Shown: positions 25,572 through 35,082, counted from the first letter of the stretch. The stretch is 64,000 nt of DNA from Brucellaceae bacterium (GCA_020637775.1 JACKJV010000003.1:308891-372890), one strand, 5' to 3'. The notes: generated from the letters alone by a model not told the origin. Translations and numbers: made by a program.

Positions 25572-26051
25572 ATGCGCATTCTGTCCGCGGTGTTCAGTAA
25601 TACAATAGCGCTAGCAGCTGCCGCCTTCCTCTTTTACATTCATGCCCTTATTCCATACTCGGGCGATGATGCTTATTTCCGTCAGCCCAACTTTTTCCCG
25701 ATCTTGACGCTTGTTGTTGTTCTGGTTCTGGGAATTGCGCTCACACTGAAATATGTTTCGGGAGGCCGGTTACCTTTGGACGAGGAGTTGAGCGGATCCA
25801 AACCGCACTTCAATATCCTGGCACCGCTTTCTGCAACCTTCATCGGCTACATCCTTCTTGTGCCATGGACTGGCTATCTCCTGACAACGCTTTTGTTTGG
25901 CTGCGTCGCATTGCTGGCGGGCCGCCACCTCAACATGCGCTCGGCTATTTCGATGTTGCTGCTAGGTCTGACGCTTTACCTGGTTTTCGTGGCCTACCTC
26001 GATGTCTGGTTCCCGGAAGCTCCGTTCGCTCTGGAAGGGTTGGTCAAATGA
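25572..26051 (+). CDS. tripartite tricarboxylate transporter small membrane subunit (TctB family)
   Basis: This 159-aa protein has four hydrophobic segments (about residues 5-25, 41-59, 81-103 and 120-145) and the N-F-F-P-I-L-T motif between the first two, as expected for TctB. The ATG at 25572 follows GAGGAAGG. It overlaps the TctA start by 4 nt (ATGA). Confidence 0.9.
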   Translation: MRILSAVFSNTIALAAAAFLFYIHALIPYSGDDAYFRQPNFFPILTLVVVLVLGIALTLKYVSGGRLPLDEELSGSKPHFNILAPLSATFIGYILLVPWTGYLLTTLLFGCVALLAGRHLNMRSAISMLLLGLTLYLVFVAYLDVWFPEAPFALEGLVK

Positions 26052-27544
26052 GTGTCCTAGAAAGCATCGCAATAGGCTTTCAGCAGATCGGCGATCCGTA
26101 TGTGCTGCTTGTACTCGCACTTGGATCGTTGGCTGGGATTATCGTTGGTGCCTTGCCTGGCGTGGGTCCTGCGGTTGCAATATCCGTCGTTCTGCCAGTC
26201 ACTTTCTCCCTCTCACCACTAGCCGGTCTGTCGCTGCTGCTGGGCATATATTGCGGCTCCTGGTACGGCGGCGCCATTCCCGCCATTCTGATCAACACTC
26301 CGGGCACGCCATCGGCCGCGATCACGACGTTCGATGGCGCCCCAATGGCACGAAAAGGCCAAGCACAACGCGCGCTGGCAATCGCATTCACTTCGTCCTT
26401 CGTCGGGGGAATGATCAGTGCGGTCGTACTGGTTTTCATGGCTCCCTTGTTGGCAAAACTCGCGACGAATTTCGGCGCTCCTGAGTTCCTTATGGCACTG
26501 ATGCTTTCGCTTGTTCTCGTCTGCCTGGCTCTGCGGGATCGCATGTTGGAAGGCGTGTTCATGGTCGCTCTTGGTCTATTCATCTCGACCATGGGAATTG
26601 AACTAAACACGCTGACCGAACGCTTCACTTTCGGGGTTACCGCACTCTACAACGGCCTGCCTCTTGTGCCGATCGTTGTTGGGCTGTTTGGAATAGCTCA
26701 GGGATTTGTTCTTATTGACCGCCACTTTGCCGATGCTGAACAGACCCGTATCGAAGCGGGACGGATCCGAATTGTCCAGTATCTCGAAGCATTTCGCTAC
26801 TGGGTCACCATGCTGAAGAGCACTGCCATTGGCGTCATTATCGGCGCATTACCGGGTATTGGCGTCGAAACCTCTGGCCTCTTCTCCTATATCGAGGCAA
26901 GGCGTTCATCAAAGAACTCCGCGGAATTTGGTAAGGGGGCGCCGGAAGGGATTATCGCTTCAGAGTCAGCAAACAACGCCGTGACCGGAGCAGCATTGGT
27001 TCCGGTATTGGCCTTGGGTATACCCGGCGATGCAATCACCGCATTGATGCTGGGTGTTTTTTTGATCCACAACATTTTTCCTGGGCCCCATCTGATGACC
27101 GAGCAGCCTGAACTGGTCAGCGGCATCTATGTTTCAATGTTCGTATTGAACATCATCATTTTCGCATTGCTCTTCCTTTTCACCCGCCAAATTGCCCGGC
27201 TTGCGGAGATTCACGCAGTCGTTCTTGGCAGTGCCATTCTCATGCTCAGCTTTATCGGCGCCTATTCGGTCAGCAATTCCATGACCGATGTCTGGATTGC
27301 CTTCAGCGCGGGCATCTTCGGCTATTTCGCCAGGCGGCTGGGCTTCCCAATCATTGGACTGATGCTCGGAATCATTCTTGGCTCCATGATCGAGGAAAGG
27401 CTTCGTCAGACACTCAGCATCGGACGTGGGAGTATCGGGATCCTTGTGGAACGGCCGATCAGCCTGGCGATCCTTGTCGCTATTATCCTCATCGTAGGCT
27501 TTTCTACGATGTCAGCTTTCAAGAGGCACAAGCAGAATGACTAA
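26048..27544 (+). CDS. tripartite tricarboxylate transporter large permease (TctA family)
   Basis: This 498-aa polytopic membrane protein has the two TctA signature loops. The first is G-A-L-P-G-V-G-P-A-V-A-I-S with G-S-W-Y-G-G-A-I-P-A-I-L-I-N-T-P-G-T-P. The second is G-A-L-P-G-I-G-V-E with E-S-A-N-N-A-V-T-G-A-A-L-V-P. The start at 26048 overlaps the TctB stop, and the sulfatase gene begins 8 nt inside its 3' end. It is the transport channel of the TctCBA system. Confidence 0.94.
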   Translation: MSVLESIAIGFQQIGDPYVLLVLALGSLAGIIVGALPGVGPAVAISVVLPVTFSLSPLAGLSLLLGIYCGSWYGGAIPAILINTPGTPSAAITTFDGAPMARKGQAQRALAIAFTSSFVGGMISAVVLVFMAPLLAKLATNFGAPEFLMALMLSLVLVCLALRDRMLEGVFMVALGLFISTMGIELNTLTERFTFGVTALYNGLPLVPIVVGLFGIAQGFVLIDRHFADAEQTRIEAGRIRIVQYLEAFRYWVTMLKSTAIGVIIGALPGIGVETSGLFSYIEARRSSKNSAEFGKGAPEGIIASESANNAVTGAALVPVLALGIPGDAITALMLGVFLIHNIFPGPHLMTEQPELVSGIYVSMFVLNIIIFALLFLFTRQIARLAEIHAVVLGSAILMLSFIGAYSVSNSMTDVWIAFSAGIFGYFARRLGFPIIGLMLGIILGSMIEERLRQTLSIGRGSIGILVERPISLAILVAIILIVGFSTMSAFKRHKQND

Positions 27545-29057
27545 AAGGCCGTCGATCATTCTGTTCATAACCGATCAGCAGCAGGCCGGCATGCTTGGCT
27601 GCGCCGGTGACCCGCTGGTGCGCACGCCAAATATCGACCAAATCGCGCGGGAAGGTATCCGCTTCGAGAATTTCCATGTTGCCATGCCGAGTTGCATGCC
27701 CAACCGTGCCAGCATCATGACCGGCAGGTATCCTTCTGTGAATGGAGTGCGTTTCAACGGGATCCCACTGCCACAGGGAAGCGTTACCTTTCCGGAACTT
27801 TTTCGCCGGAGTGGCTACCGCACGGCCCTAATGGGCAAGGGCCATCTCCAACCGATCCTGGATCCGTACAAGGGTCACTCTTCTGGTGAAGACATTTGGT
27901 GGCATAGCGAGTTGAGCAATCGTGGCGCCGATCTTTCTCCACCATACTATGGCTACGACGAGGTCTCAATCGTGACCGGGCATGGGGATCATTGCGGCGG
28001 TCACTACGAGAATTGGCTGAAGCAACAGCTTCCTGACTACAAAGAATATCTGGGTGCTGAAAAGCAGCTGCCCCATAACTATTCCTGTCCTCAGGCGGTC
28101 CGAACGCGTCTGCCTGAAGAATTCTATTCGACCAGTTTCATAGCTGACCGGGCCATCGCTTTTCTTGAACGGCACGCGAGCGCAAGAGGCGCTCAGCCTT
28201 TCCTGCTGGTCGTTTCATTTCCAGATCCACATCATCCCTTCAATCCGCCCGGGCGATACTGGGACATGTATGATCCCGACGATATCACACTGCCGGCAAA
28301 CTTTTGGGCTCCCGACGATGGAGTGCCCCATCTTGCCGCGGCAAGAAGCGCACGCTCTGCAAACAGCGATAACCGCAACGGATATGGTGCAGTAGCACTT
28401 GATGAGCGCGAAGCGCGCGAAGCAATTGCCCTTACCTATGGCATGATTACCATGATCGACGATGCCATTGGCCGGGTTCGGTCCCGCCTTGCCGAACTGG
28501 GACATGCTGATCGCACCATACAGGTTTTTACCTCCGATCACGGGGACTTGCTCGGAGACCACGGCCTCATGCTCAAGGGACCCTTGCATTACCGGAGCTT
28601 GGTTCGCGTACCCTTCATCCTGTCCGATCCAGCGCGGTTGGAACACGGCGTCATCAATGATGGACTGTTCAGCAGTCTCGATATCGGCACGTCTCTTCTT
28701 TCACGGGTCAAGATCGCTGACTTGCCCGGTAGCCAAGGGATTTCGATTTTCGATGTGTTGGATAATAGGCGAGAACGACGTGAAAACCTGATGATCGAGG
28801 ATGAATACCAGTCACCAGTTCTTGATTTTGAAACCCCGCCGATTGTCAGAACTCTCCGTACGCAGAAATGGCGAATGACCCTGTTCGATAGCTGTGACTG
28901 GGGTGAAATCTATGATCTTGAAAACGATCCGCACGAATGCAGGAATCTTTGGGACGATCCGACAGTCGTCGATTCTAAAGTGCAACTCCTTGCAGAACTT
29001 TCACGGGCCATGATGCAGTCTGTGGATCGCAAGCTGCTGCCTGTCAGTCTTGCGTGA
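27537..29057 (+). CDS. sulfatase-family hydrolase
   Basis: This 506-aa alkaline-phosphatase-superfamily protein has metal ligands in I-T-D-Q-Q (D13), later S-D-H-G-D-L-L-G-D-H-G, and the active-site motif C-M-P-N-R-A-S (C53 to S59). The Cys fits the C-x-P-x-R pattern for conversion to formylglycine, though Asn replaces the usual Ser. No signal peptide is visible, so it is probably cytoplasmic and acts after uptake by the TctCBA system. Phosphonate monoester hydrolases share the fold and are an alternative. It is the last gene of the operon. Confidence 0.9.
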   Translation: MTKRPSIILFITDQQQAGMLGCAGDPLVRTPNIDQIAREGIRFENFHVAMPSCMPNRASIMTGRYPSVNGVRFNGIPLPQGSVTFPELFRRSGYRTALMGKGHLQPILDPYKGHSSGEDIWWHSELSNRGADLSPPYYGYDEVSIVTGHGDHCGGHYENWLKQQLPDYKEYLGAEKQLPHNYSCPQAVRTRLPEEFYSTSFIADRAIAFLERHASARGAQPFLLVVSFPDPHHPFNPPGRYWDMYDPDDITLPANFWAPDDGVPHLAAARSARSANSDNRNGYGAVALDEREAREAIALTYGMITMIDDAIGRVRSRLAELGHADRTIQVFTSDHGDLLGDHGLMLKGPLHYRSLVRVPFILSDPARLEHGVINDGLFSSLDIGTSLLSRVKIADLPGSQGISIFDVLDNRRERRENLMIEDEYQSPVLDFETPPIVRTLRTQKWRMTLFDSCDWGEIYDLENDPHECRNLWDDPTVVDSKVQLLAELSRAMMQSVDRKLLPVSLA

Positions 29058-29228
29058 ATGCAAACTTTTTCAGAACGGAACGCCTCTCTATTCGTAGTTC
29101 GCGCTCTTGCCAAACAAGCACGATGTTTTCGAATAGAATGCAGTGACGGAATCCGCAATGGCGGAAGACACTTGGGTCTCAGGTCACAATACCCGTGAGC
29201 ATTCGTAGATGAAGGGGAAGGAATTGTG

Positions 29229-29492
29229 ATGGCTCGTACGATCGGCTTTGTTATTGTCTTGTTTGTTGTCGTTTACCTATTTGCGCTTATTATCCTGCTT
29301 GTCGGCACATTTGGATGGTTCGGAGCCGAGCGGGATCCTCTGTCTGGCGTTTTTCTAATACCGCTCGGCTTGCCGTGGAACCGGCTCGTCGACCTCTTTC
29401 CGACCGTTCTGTGGCCTTGGCTCGTAGCTGCGTCTCCATTGCTCAATCTCTTGATTCTCTATTTTATCTACCGTTTCGTAAGAAACTCATGA
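29229..29492 (+). CDS. small inner-membrane protein of unknown function
   Basis: This 87-aa protein has two long hydrophobic segments (about residues 5-28 and 57-82) around a short loop with G-W-F-G-A-E-R-D-P and L-P-W-N-R-L. The ATG at 29229 (or the GTG just before it) follows AGGGGAAGG. Similar short two-helix proteins occur in rhizobia, but no function is known to me. It stands alone between the sulfatase and an IS3 element; the 171 bp upstream show nothing else. Confidence 0.6.
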   Translation: MARTIGFVIVLFVVVYLFALIILLVGTFGWFGAERDPLSGVFLIPLGLPWNRLVDLFPTVLWPWLVAASPLLNLLILYFIYRFVRNS

Positions 29493-29679
29493 TCCTGGCG
29501 CGCTGGTGGCAATGCGCTGTGCATGAAGCTTAAAATTCCAATCATGCAAGCTATAGTACTATTGTTTCTTGGTGGATTGATCGAACGGGAAATCGAGTTT
29601 TCATGCGCGATTTCTGACCTGCTCCCCTGAGATGTCCCCGATTTTAGGTTAGCCTGTTCCTGGAATAAGGAGACAGGCC

Positions 29680-29946
29680 ATGAAGCGATCACGGTTCTCG
29701 GAAGAACAGATCATCGGCATCTTGAAGGAGCATCAGGCCGGGATTTCGGCGGGTGATCTGTGTCGCAAGCACGGGATCAGCGACGCCACATTCTACACCT
29801 GGCGCAACAAGTACGGCGGCATGGAAGTGTCGGAAGCCAAACGCCTGAAGGCTTTGGAGGAGGAGAACGCGAAGCTGAAGAAGCTGCTGGCGGAGCAGAT
29901 GATGGACGTGGCAACGCTCCGCGAGATGCTCGGAAAAAACTTCTGA
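29680..29946 (+). CDS. IS3 family transposase OrfA
   Basis: This 88-aa helix-turn-helix protein has [12 protein letters not shown], then [16 protein letters not shown], and a C-terminal leucine-zipper-like coiled coil ([16 protein letters not shown]). It recognises the IS ends. The run A6C at 29934-29940 just before its stop is a typical -1 frameshift site for making the OrfAB fusion transposase. Confidence 0.92.
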   Translation: MKRSRFSEEQIIGILKEHQAGISAGDLCRKHGISDATFYTWRNKYGGMEVSEAKRLKALEEENAKLKKLLAEQMMDVATLREMLGKNF

Positions 29947-29969
29947 CGCCCGGTTCGAGGAGGAATGCC

Positions 29970-30791
29970 GTGAACTGGGCTATTGAAGAGAAGAGCTACT
30001 CGCAGCGCCGCGCATGTGCCTTGGTGGGCATGGCGCCGCGCGTCTACCGCTACACATCCACTCGACCGGACGACAAGGAACTTCGACAGCGTCTGCGGGA
30101 GTTGTCATCCGAGCGACGGCGGTTTGGGTACCGGCGTCTGCACCTGTTATTGAAGCGGGAGGGCGTCGAAGTGAACTGGAAGCGTCTCTATCGCATCTAC
30201 AAGGAAGAACGGTTGACCGTGCGCAAGCGGGGCGGACGCAAGCGAGCCCTGGGCACGCGGGCCCCGATGGCGATCCCACAGGATTCGAACCAGCGCTGGA
30301 GCCTCGACTTCGTGTCAGACACGCTGGTCGATGGACGCCGCTTCCGCATCCTGTGCGTGATCGATGACTTCAGCCGGGAATGCCTGGCGACGGTCGTTGA
30401 CAATTCGCTATCCGGCGAACGTGTCGCCCGCGAACTGGATGCCATCGCAGAACGCCGTGGCTACCCCTGCATGGTGGTCAGCGACAATGGGACGGAACTG
30501 ACATCGAACGCCATGCTCGCCTGGCAGCAGGATCGCGGTGTCGAGTGGCACTACATCGCGCCTGGCAAACCGATGCAAAACGGGCTGGTGGAAAGCTTCA
30601 ACGGGCGCCTGCGGGACGAGTGCCTCAATGAGCATCTGTTCCGGAGCTTCCGTCATGCCCGCGAGATCATCGACGCGTGGCGCCTCGACTACAATCTGCA
30701 CCGCCCACATACGAGCCTCAATGGGCTCACACCGAACGAATTCGCAACCCGGTCCGCAAGGGACCACAACGTGAACAGGGCTAGCCTATGA
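29970..30791 (+). CDS. IS3 family transposase OrfB
   Basis: This is the DDE integrase-core part of the transposase. An independent GTG start at 29970 follows GAGGAGG and gives 273 aa; in vivo the frame is also entered by -1 frameshifting from orfA. Catalytic residues are visible in [16 protein letters not shown] and [10 protein letters not shown]. The ending [10 protein letters not shown] is typical. It appears intact. Confidence 0.92.
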   Translation: MNWAIEEKSYSQRRACALVGMAPRVYRYTSTRPDDKELRQRLRELSSERRRFGYRRLHLLLKREGVEVNWKRLYRIYKEERLTVRKRGGRKRALGTRAPMAIPQDSNQRWSLDFVSDTLVDGRRFRILCVIDDFSRECLATVVDNSLSGERVARELDAIAERRGYPCMVVSDNGTELTSNAMLAWQQDRGVEWHYIAPGKPMQNGLVESFNGRLRDECLNEHLFRSFRHAREIIDAWRLDYNLHRPHTSLNGLTPNEFATRSARDHNVNRASL

Positions 30792-30960
30792 ATGAGTACA
30801 TTCAGGGGAGCAGGTCACCCTCGTTCAAATGCCACGAGGGAAGGTTCAAACATGGGTCAATTCTCGATGGAAATATCCGGCTCTGTGGAGTGCGCCCCTG
30901 CGGGTGGACAGAACGGATTGAGGAATTGACCAGCCCGTCGGGTTTTCGGAGAGAAGACCC

Positions 30961-31311
30961 ATGGCAAGGTATCGCACCCACAGTATAGAGTTTAAGCGTC
31001 AGGTGGCGCAGGAATATCTCGCAGGCGAAACGCTGCACGGATTGGCGAAGCGCCATGATGTCCAGCGCCAGCTGATCCGTGTTTGGGTCCGCAAGTATGA
31101 GGAAGGCGCCTTTGACGAGGATGTGCAGGCGGCCGACCTGATCCAGGAATACGAAGCCCGGATCGCCGCGCTGGAGCGCCTCGTCGGCAAGCAAGCTCTG
31201 GAACTGGAGTTCCTAAAGGGGGCTCTGAAAAACGCACCGCGGCCGAGAAGCGGGACTACATCCGTCATCACCGGCCCCGCGGCATCTCCGTCGCCGAAGG
31301 ATGCCGACTGA
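30961..31311 (+). CDS. IS3 family transposase OrfA (second element)
   Basis: This 116-aa protein has a helix-turn-helix ([22 protein letters not shown]) and a coiled coil ([19 protein letters not shown]). It overlaps orfB by 1 nt (TGATG). It shows no close similarity to the OrfA at 29680, so the two elements are not copies of each other. Confidence 0.9.
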   Translation: MARYRTHSIEFKRQVAQEYLAGETLHGLAKRHDVQRQLIRVWVRKYEEGAFDEDVQAADLIQEYEARIAALERLVGKQALELEFLKGALKNAPRPRSGTTSVITGPAASPSPKDAD

Positions 31312-32108
31312 TGGGGATTGCGCGCTCCACCTACTATGACCAACCGCAGATGCGGACTGACGATACCGCAATTGTCGAGGCCCTGTTTGCCATCTGCGAT
31401 GAGTTCGAGTCCTACGGCTATCGCCGCGTCGGCGCGGCCCTGCGCCAACAGGGCATTGTCGTCAATCACAAGAAGATCCGACGCCTGATGCGCGAACACG
31501 ACCTGCAGCCGAAGGCCAGGCGCCGATTCGTGGCCACGACCGACAGCGATCATGATAGCCCAATCGTCCCCAATCTGGCGCGGGAAATCGTCCCGTCAGG
31601 GCCCAACCAACTCTGGGTGGGCGACATAACCTACGTGGCGCTCCCAACCTGCTTCATCTATGTCGCAATCATTCTCGACGCCTGGTCGCGCCTGATCGTC
31701 GGCTATGCCATCGGTCGGTCGATCGATGCGCGCCTCACGTTGGCTGCCTTGAGGACCGCTATCGAGCGCAGAAAACCGCCTGCCGGCTGCGTTCATCATT
31801 CCGATCGCGGTTCCCAATACGCTGCCGAGCTCTATCGCAATGAACTGAGCACGAACGGCTTGGTCGGCTCCATGGGTCGCAGAGGCAATCCATACGATAA
31901 CGCCAAGGCCGAGAGCTTCATGAAGACGCTGAAGGTCGAGGCAGTCTATCCGATGGCCTTCGAAACATTCGAGGATGTCGCCGAACACCTTCCCCGCTTC
32001 ATCGAGGAAGTCTACAATAAACACAGGCTCCATTCCGCGCTCGGCTATCTGAGCCCGCAGCAATTTGAGGATCAACACATCCGGCAGACTGGCAAAACAG
32101 CAGCCTGA
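31311..32108 (+). CDS. IS3 family transposase OrfB (second element)
   Basis: This 265-aa DDE transposase has an HTH_21 region ([11 protein letters not shown]) and an rve core. Catalytic residues lie in [16 protein letters not shown] and D-N-A-K-A-E-S-F, and the end is [12 protein letters not shown]. The reading frame is intact, in agreement with the clean element borders. Confidence 0.93.
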   Translation: MGIARSTYYDQPQMRTDDTAIVEALFAICDEFESYGYRRVGAALRQQGIVVNHKKIRRLMREHDLQPKARRRFVATTDSDHDSPIVPNLAREIVPSGPNQLWVGDITYVALPTCFIYVAIILDAWSRLIVGYAIGRSIDARLTLAALRTAIERRKPPAGCVHHSDRGSQYAAELYRNELSTNGLVGSMGRRGNPYDNAKAESFMKTLKVEAVYPMAFETFEDVAEHLPRFIEEVYNKHRLHSALGYLSPQQFEDQHIRQTGKTAA

Positions 32109-32163
32109 TTGATGACCACCCGCAGGGGCGCACTCCACTGCCGGGTCATGTATGGATGCCCCC

Positions 32164-32415
32164 GTTCATGCAAGGCTCTCTTCGAACGATTTGGACGTGT
32201 GATCGGGTGCGGTCATGTATCAGGCCTTTCGTTGCGGCACGAATACGACCGCTGGCCGGTATGGAGCTACGCGGACCTGGTGCAAATCAGTTCTACGAGC
32301 TCGTGGCTCACTGACCCGGATGCATTCCCAGACCCACTCTCACCGATCTTTGTCCTTACCGTTCGCTGACCTCCTCACACGCCGACGATCCGTGCTCACA
32401 GCAGCGCAGCGTTTG
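32164..32415 (-). ncRNA. candidate bridge/seek RNA region of the IS1111-type element
   Basis: This is a 252-bp non-coding stretch between the transposase stop and the sub-terminal repeat, on the 3' side of the transposase. In the IS1111 group the guide RNA that pairs with donor and target is encoded at this location. I see the position and length but did not fold the RNA or identify its target loops, so the call is by analogy. Confidence 0.35.
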
Positions 32416-33444
32416 CTATGCCGCAGCCAGCCCGGATTCCTTGTAGCTCTCGTTCTTCGTCATCATTGCCCAGATCGACCGAGCCATCTTGTTGGCTAGC
32501 GCGATCGCAACGAGCATGCGTGGCTTGCGCGCCAACATACGCGCCAGCCATGAGTTCTCGGGAGGGGCTTTGCGGCATGCCCATCGGATCACGGTCATCG
32601 CGCCGATGATCAGAAGCCGCCGGATATCGCGTTGGCCCATCTTCGAGGTTCGCCCGTGTTGTTGCTTTCCGCCACTCGAATGCTGCTTGGGCACCAGCCC
32701 GAGCCAGGCCGCAAAGTCTCGCCCTTTCCGGAATGTGCTCATGGTTGGGGCGAAAGCTTCGATCGCCATGGCGGTGATCGGCCCCATCCCAGGCATCGAC
32801 ATCAGTCGGGCCGAGGCCTCGGAGCGCTTTGCTTCCGATCTGAGCGTCTTCTCCAAGCCGGCAATACGAGCGGAGAGCACCTCGATCTGCTCAAGATAAA
32901 GCCGCGCGGTTTCCACGACGACGAGTTCGAGGCCAAGGTTGCCTTCCTCGATGATCTCCGACAGCAAGGCCAGGTTCGCAATTCCCTGTGGCGCAATAAC
33001 TCCATGCTCAGCCAGGTGAGCGCGAAGAGCGTTGATAAGCTGCGTTCGCTGGCGGACAAACAGATCGCGCGTCCGGAAGATCATGGAACGGGCTTGCTGG
33101 CTCTCGGTCTTTGGAACAACGAACCGCATCGAGGGGCGGAGCGCCGCCTCGACAATGGCCTCGGCGTCTGCCGCATCGTTCTTGTGTCGCTTGACGAAGG
33201 GCTTCACGTAGGCCGGTGGGAGCAGGCGAACTTCGTGACCGAACTTGCCGATCTCACGTGCCCAATAGTGCGCTGTCGCGCATGCTTCCATGGCAACAAT
33301 GCACTTCGGCAGCTCCGTAAAGAAGGCGAGGACCTGTCCACGCGACAGCTTCCGACGCAAGACAACCGCGCCATCGCTTCCAGCGGCGTGCACCTGAAAC
33401 ACTCGCTTTGCCAGGTCCAAGCCGACAATGCTAATTTCCTTCAT
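32416..33444 (-). CDS. IS110 family transposase (IS1111 group)
   Basis: This 342-aa RuvC-like DEDD transposase has the N-terminal acidic motif I-V-G-L-D-L-A-K-R-V-F-Q, then I-V-A-M-E-A-C-A-T-A-H-Y-W-A-R-E, K-N-D-A-A-D-A-E, and the C-terminal transposase_20 domain (S-M-P-G-M-G-P-I-T-A) with the conserved Ser region F-A-A-W-L-G-L-V-P. Full length and intact. It works with a guide RNA and shows no DDE chemistry. Confidence 0.94.
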   Translation of the reverse strand: MKEISIVGLDLAKRVFQVHAAGSDGAVVLRRKLSRGQVLAFFTELPKCIVAMEACATAHYWAREIGKFGHEVRLLPPAYVKPFVKRHKNDAADAEAIVEAALRPSMRFVVPKTESQQARSMIFRTRDLFVRQRTQLINALRAHLAEHGVIAPQGIANLALLSEIIEEGNLGLELVVVETARLYLEQIEVLSARIAGLEKTLRSEAKRSEASARLMSMPGMGPITAMAIEAFAPTMSTFRKGRDFAAWLGLVPKQHSSGGKQQHGRTSKMGQRDIRRLLIIGAMTVIRWACRKAPPENSWLARMLARKPRMLVAIALANKMARSIWAMMTKNESYKESGLAAA

Positions 33445-33548
33445 GGATGCTCTCTCCTCTCAGTGACGTTCAACGCACATCACTCTGGCACATTGCGATG
33501 CCGTCGGGAGGGGGCATCCACTCCATCAGTTCTCAGTGGAAATCAACA

Positions 33549-34162
33549 GCCACGCTGGAAACGCTTGTCGAGCTTGGCCTGACCGACGATTGGCAACATA
33601 TGGTCGACAGCACTTCCGTCCGGGGCCATTCGCAGAAAGCCGGCGCAAAAGGGGGACTCATAAGGAGGGGTTTGGTCGAAGCCGCGGCGGCTTTGCGGGC
33701 AAGATCCACGCCCGCGCAGACGGTCAGGGACGCGCTCTTGGCTTCGTCCTGAAAGGTGGCGAGGCCTCCGACTACAATGCCTTCAAACCCTTGCTGGACA
33801 TGCCGGTCGGACGACCCCGCCTGATGCTCGCCGACAAAGGCTATGATGGCGACGCCGTCCGCGAAGCCCTGCGCCTTCAAGGCATCCTGCCGGTCATTCC
33901 GCCGAAATCGAACCGCAAGTCGCCTGCCAAGTGCGACTACCGCGCCTACAAGGACCGCAACCGGATCGAGCGCCTGTTCAACAGGCTCAAGCAGTTCCGC
34001 CGCTTCCCCATCCGATACGACAAGACCGCCAGGTCCTTCCTCGGCTTCCTATGCTTGGCAGCAGCAAGGCTCTGGTTGCCGTCTTTTGTCAACGGACCTA
34101 GCCAAGCGGCTGACGGTGACAGTAGGAGGCGAAAATCGATTGTTGACAATCGACAATCATAA
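33549..34162 (+). pseudogene. IS5 family transposase remnant, 5'-truncated and frameshifted
   Basis: The first frame reads L-G-L-T-D-D-W-Q-H-M-V-D-S-T-S-V-R-G-H, which includes the first catalytic Asp of the IS5 DDE core. Near 33655-33670 the match moves to another frame (R-G-G-F-A-G-K-I-H-A-R-A-D), which continues through A-D-K-G-Y-D-G-D and R-N-R-I-E-R-L-F-N-R-L-K to the normal end. The N-terminal third is absent. The 5' break lies just past the right repeat of the IS1111-type element. Confidence 0.85.
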
Positions 34163-34221
34163 CGTTCCAATCGTCTGGTCAAACCTTATCGGCTGTCCTT
34201 TTCCGGGCAAAGGAGCGTGAA

Positions 34222-35058
34222 ATGAACGTCACCCGCAGAAGCTTTACATTCCTTGCAGGCGCCACCTTGACGTCTGCACTCGTATCGGGCGCCGGGCCGG
34301 CCTTGGCCGCCGGCACCCTGGAAGCCGTAAAGGAGCGCGGTTCACTGCGTGTGGGGGTGACCCAGGCCCCGCCATGGTATTCGAAGGATCCGGCCACGGG
34401 TGAATGGACTTCCGGCGTCGGCGTGTCGGCGGGCAAGGCGATGGCGGAAGCGCTGGGCGTCCGTTTCGAGCCCGTCGAGGTTACCTGGGGCACGGCCATT
34501 GCCGCACTCCAGAGCAACAAGATCGACATCATGTTCGTCCTTGATGCGACCGAGGAACGCAAGAAGGCCGCCGACTTCCCGGATTCGCCGCTGCTTTACT
34601 ATTCGCTCGCGGTTCTCGCAAAGGACGAATTGCAGGTGAGTGCCTGGGAAGACCTCAACAAGGCGGGCATCAAGATTTCGGTTCCGCAGGCAACGAGCAT
34701 GGACAAGTTCCTGACCGAGAACGTCTCGAACGCGGAGATCCAGCGCTTTCCCGGCAATACCGAGGCGATCGCCGCGTTCCAGTCCGGCCGTGTCAACGCG
34801 GTCTGCCTGTTCCATCCGCCGCTGATCGCCGCGCGGCAGAAGCTCGGCAGCGGGAAGATCGTTGTTCCGTCCCCGGTCAAGTCGAACCCTACCAGCGCAG
34901 CCGTGCGGCAGGGGGACGGCGAGTTTGTCGCCTTTGTCGACGGACAGCTGAAGGACTATTACCAATCCGGCAAGATCCAGGCGTGGTACGAAGAATTCCT
35001 GACGGGTTTCGGGCTCGACCCCAAAGCTGCGCCGCCGATCATCAAGGAACTGCTCTGA
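34222..35058 (+). CDS. amino-acid-type ABC transporter substrate-binding protein
   Basis: This 278-aa periplasmic SBP_bac_3 protein has a twin-arginine-like signal (T-R-R-S-F-T-F-L-A-G, cleavage near A-L-A-A at about 30). The domain begins K-E-R-G-S-L-R-V-G-V and includes the W-G-T-A-I-A-A-L-Q-S-N-K-I-D segment typical of polar-amino-acid receptors. Two permeases, an ATPase and an aminotransferase-like gene follow in the same operon. The ligand is probably an amino acid or derivative. Confidence 0.92.
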   Translation: MNVTRRSFTFLAGATLTSALVSGAGPALAAGTLEAVKERGSLRVGVTQAPPWYSKDPATGEWTSGVGVSAGKAMAEALGVRFEPVEVTWGTAIAALQSNKIDIMFVLDATEERKKAADFPDSPLLYYSLAVLAKDELQVSAWEDLNKAGIKISVPQATSMDKFLTENVSNAEIQRFPGNTEAIAAFQSGRVNAVCLFHPPLIAARQKLGSGKIVVPSPVKSNPTSAAVRQGDGEFVAFVDGQLKDYYQSGKIQAWYEEFLTGFGLDPKAAPPIIKELL

Positions 35059-35082
35059 GGAGCCTGAGGAGCGCCTTTCCGC

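Larger units (their letters stand above)
29615..30818 (+). mobile_element. IS3-family insertion sequence (first copy, IS407-like)
   Basis: Terminal repeats begin TGACCTGCTCCCCTGA at the left (29615-29630) and end with the exact reverse complement at the right (30803-30818). Inside are orfA and orfB with an A6C slippage run. The element is 1,204 bp. The bases flanking the two ends (TTTC and CCCT) do not match, so no target duplication is present; either the flanks were rearranged or a second event removed one side. Confidence 0.88.
30886..32137 (+). mobile_element. IS3-family insertion sequence (second copy, different subgroup)
   Basis: Perfect 22-bp terminal inverted repeats start TGGAGTGCGCCCCTGC at 30886 and end at 32137. 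A 3-bp target duplication CTG flanks them (30883-30885 and 32138-32140). The element is 1,252 bp with overlapping orfA and orfB. The clean ends and duplication mark it as a recent, probably complete insertion, placed only 67 bp from the first IS3 element. Confidence 0.93.
32153..33520 (-). mobile_element. IS110-family element of the IS1111 group
   Basis: An 11-bp perfect inverted repeat, TGGATGCCCCC at 32153-32163 and its reverse complement at 33510-33520, brackets an IS1111-type transposase. IS1111 elements carry such repeats slightly inside their true ends, so the actual borders lie a few bases outside. Only about 65 bp separate the transposase start from the right repeat. The 3' side holds about 250 bp of non-coding DNA, as is usual for this group. 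Confidence 0.75.
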
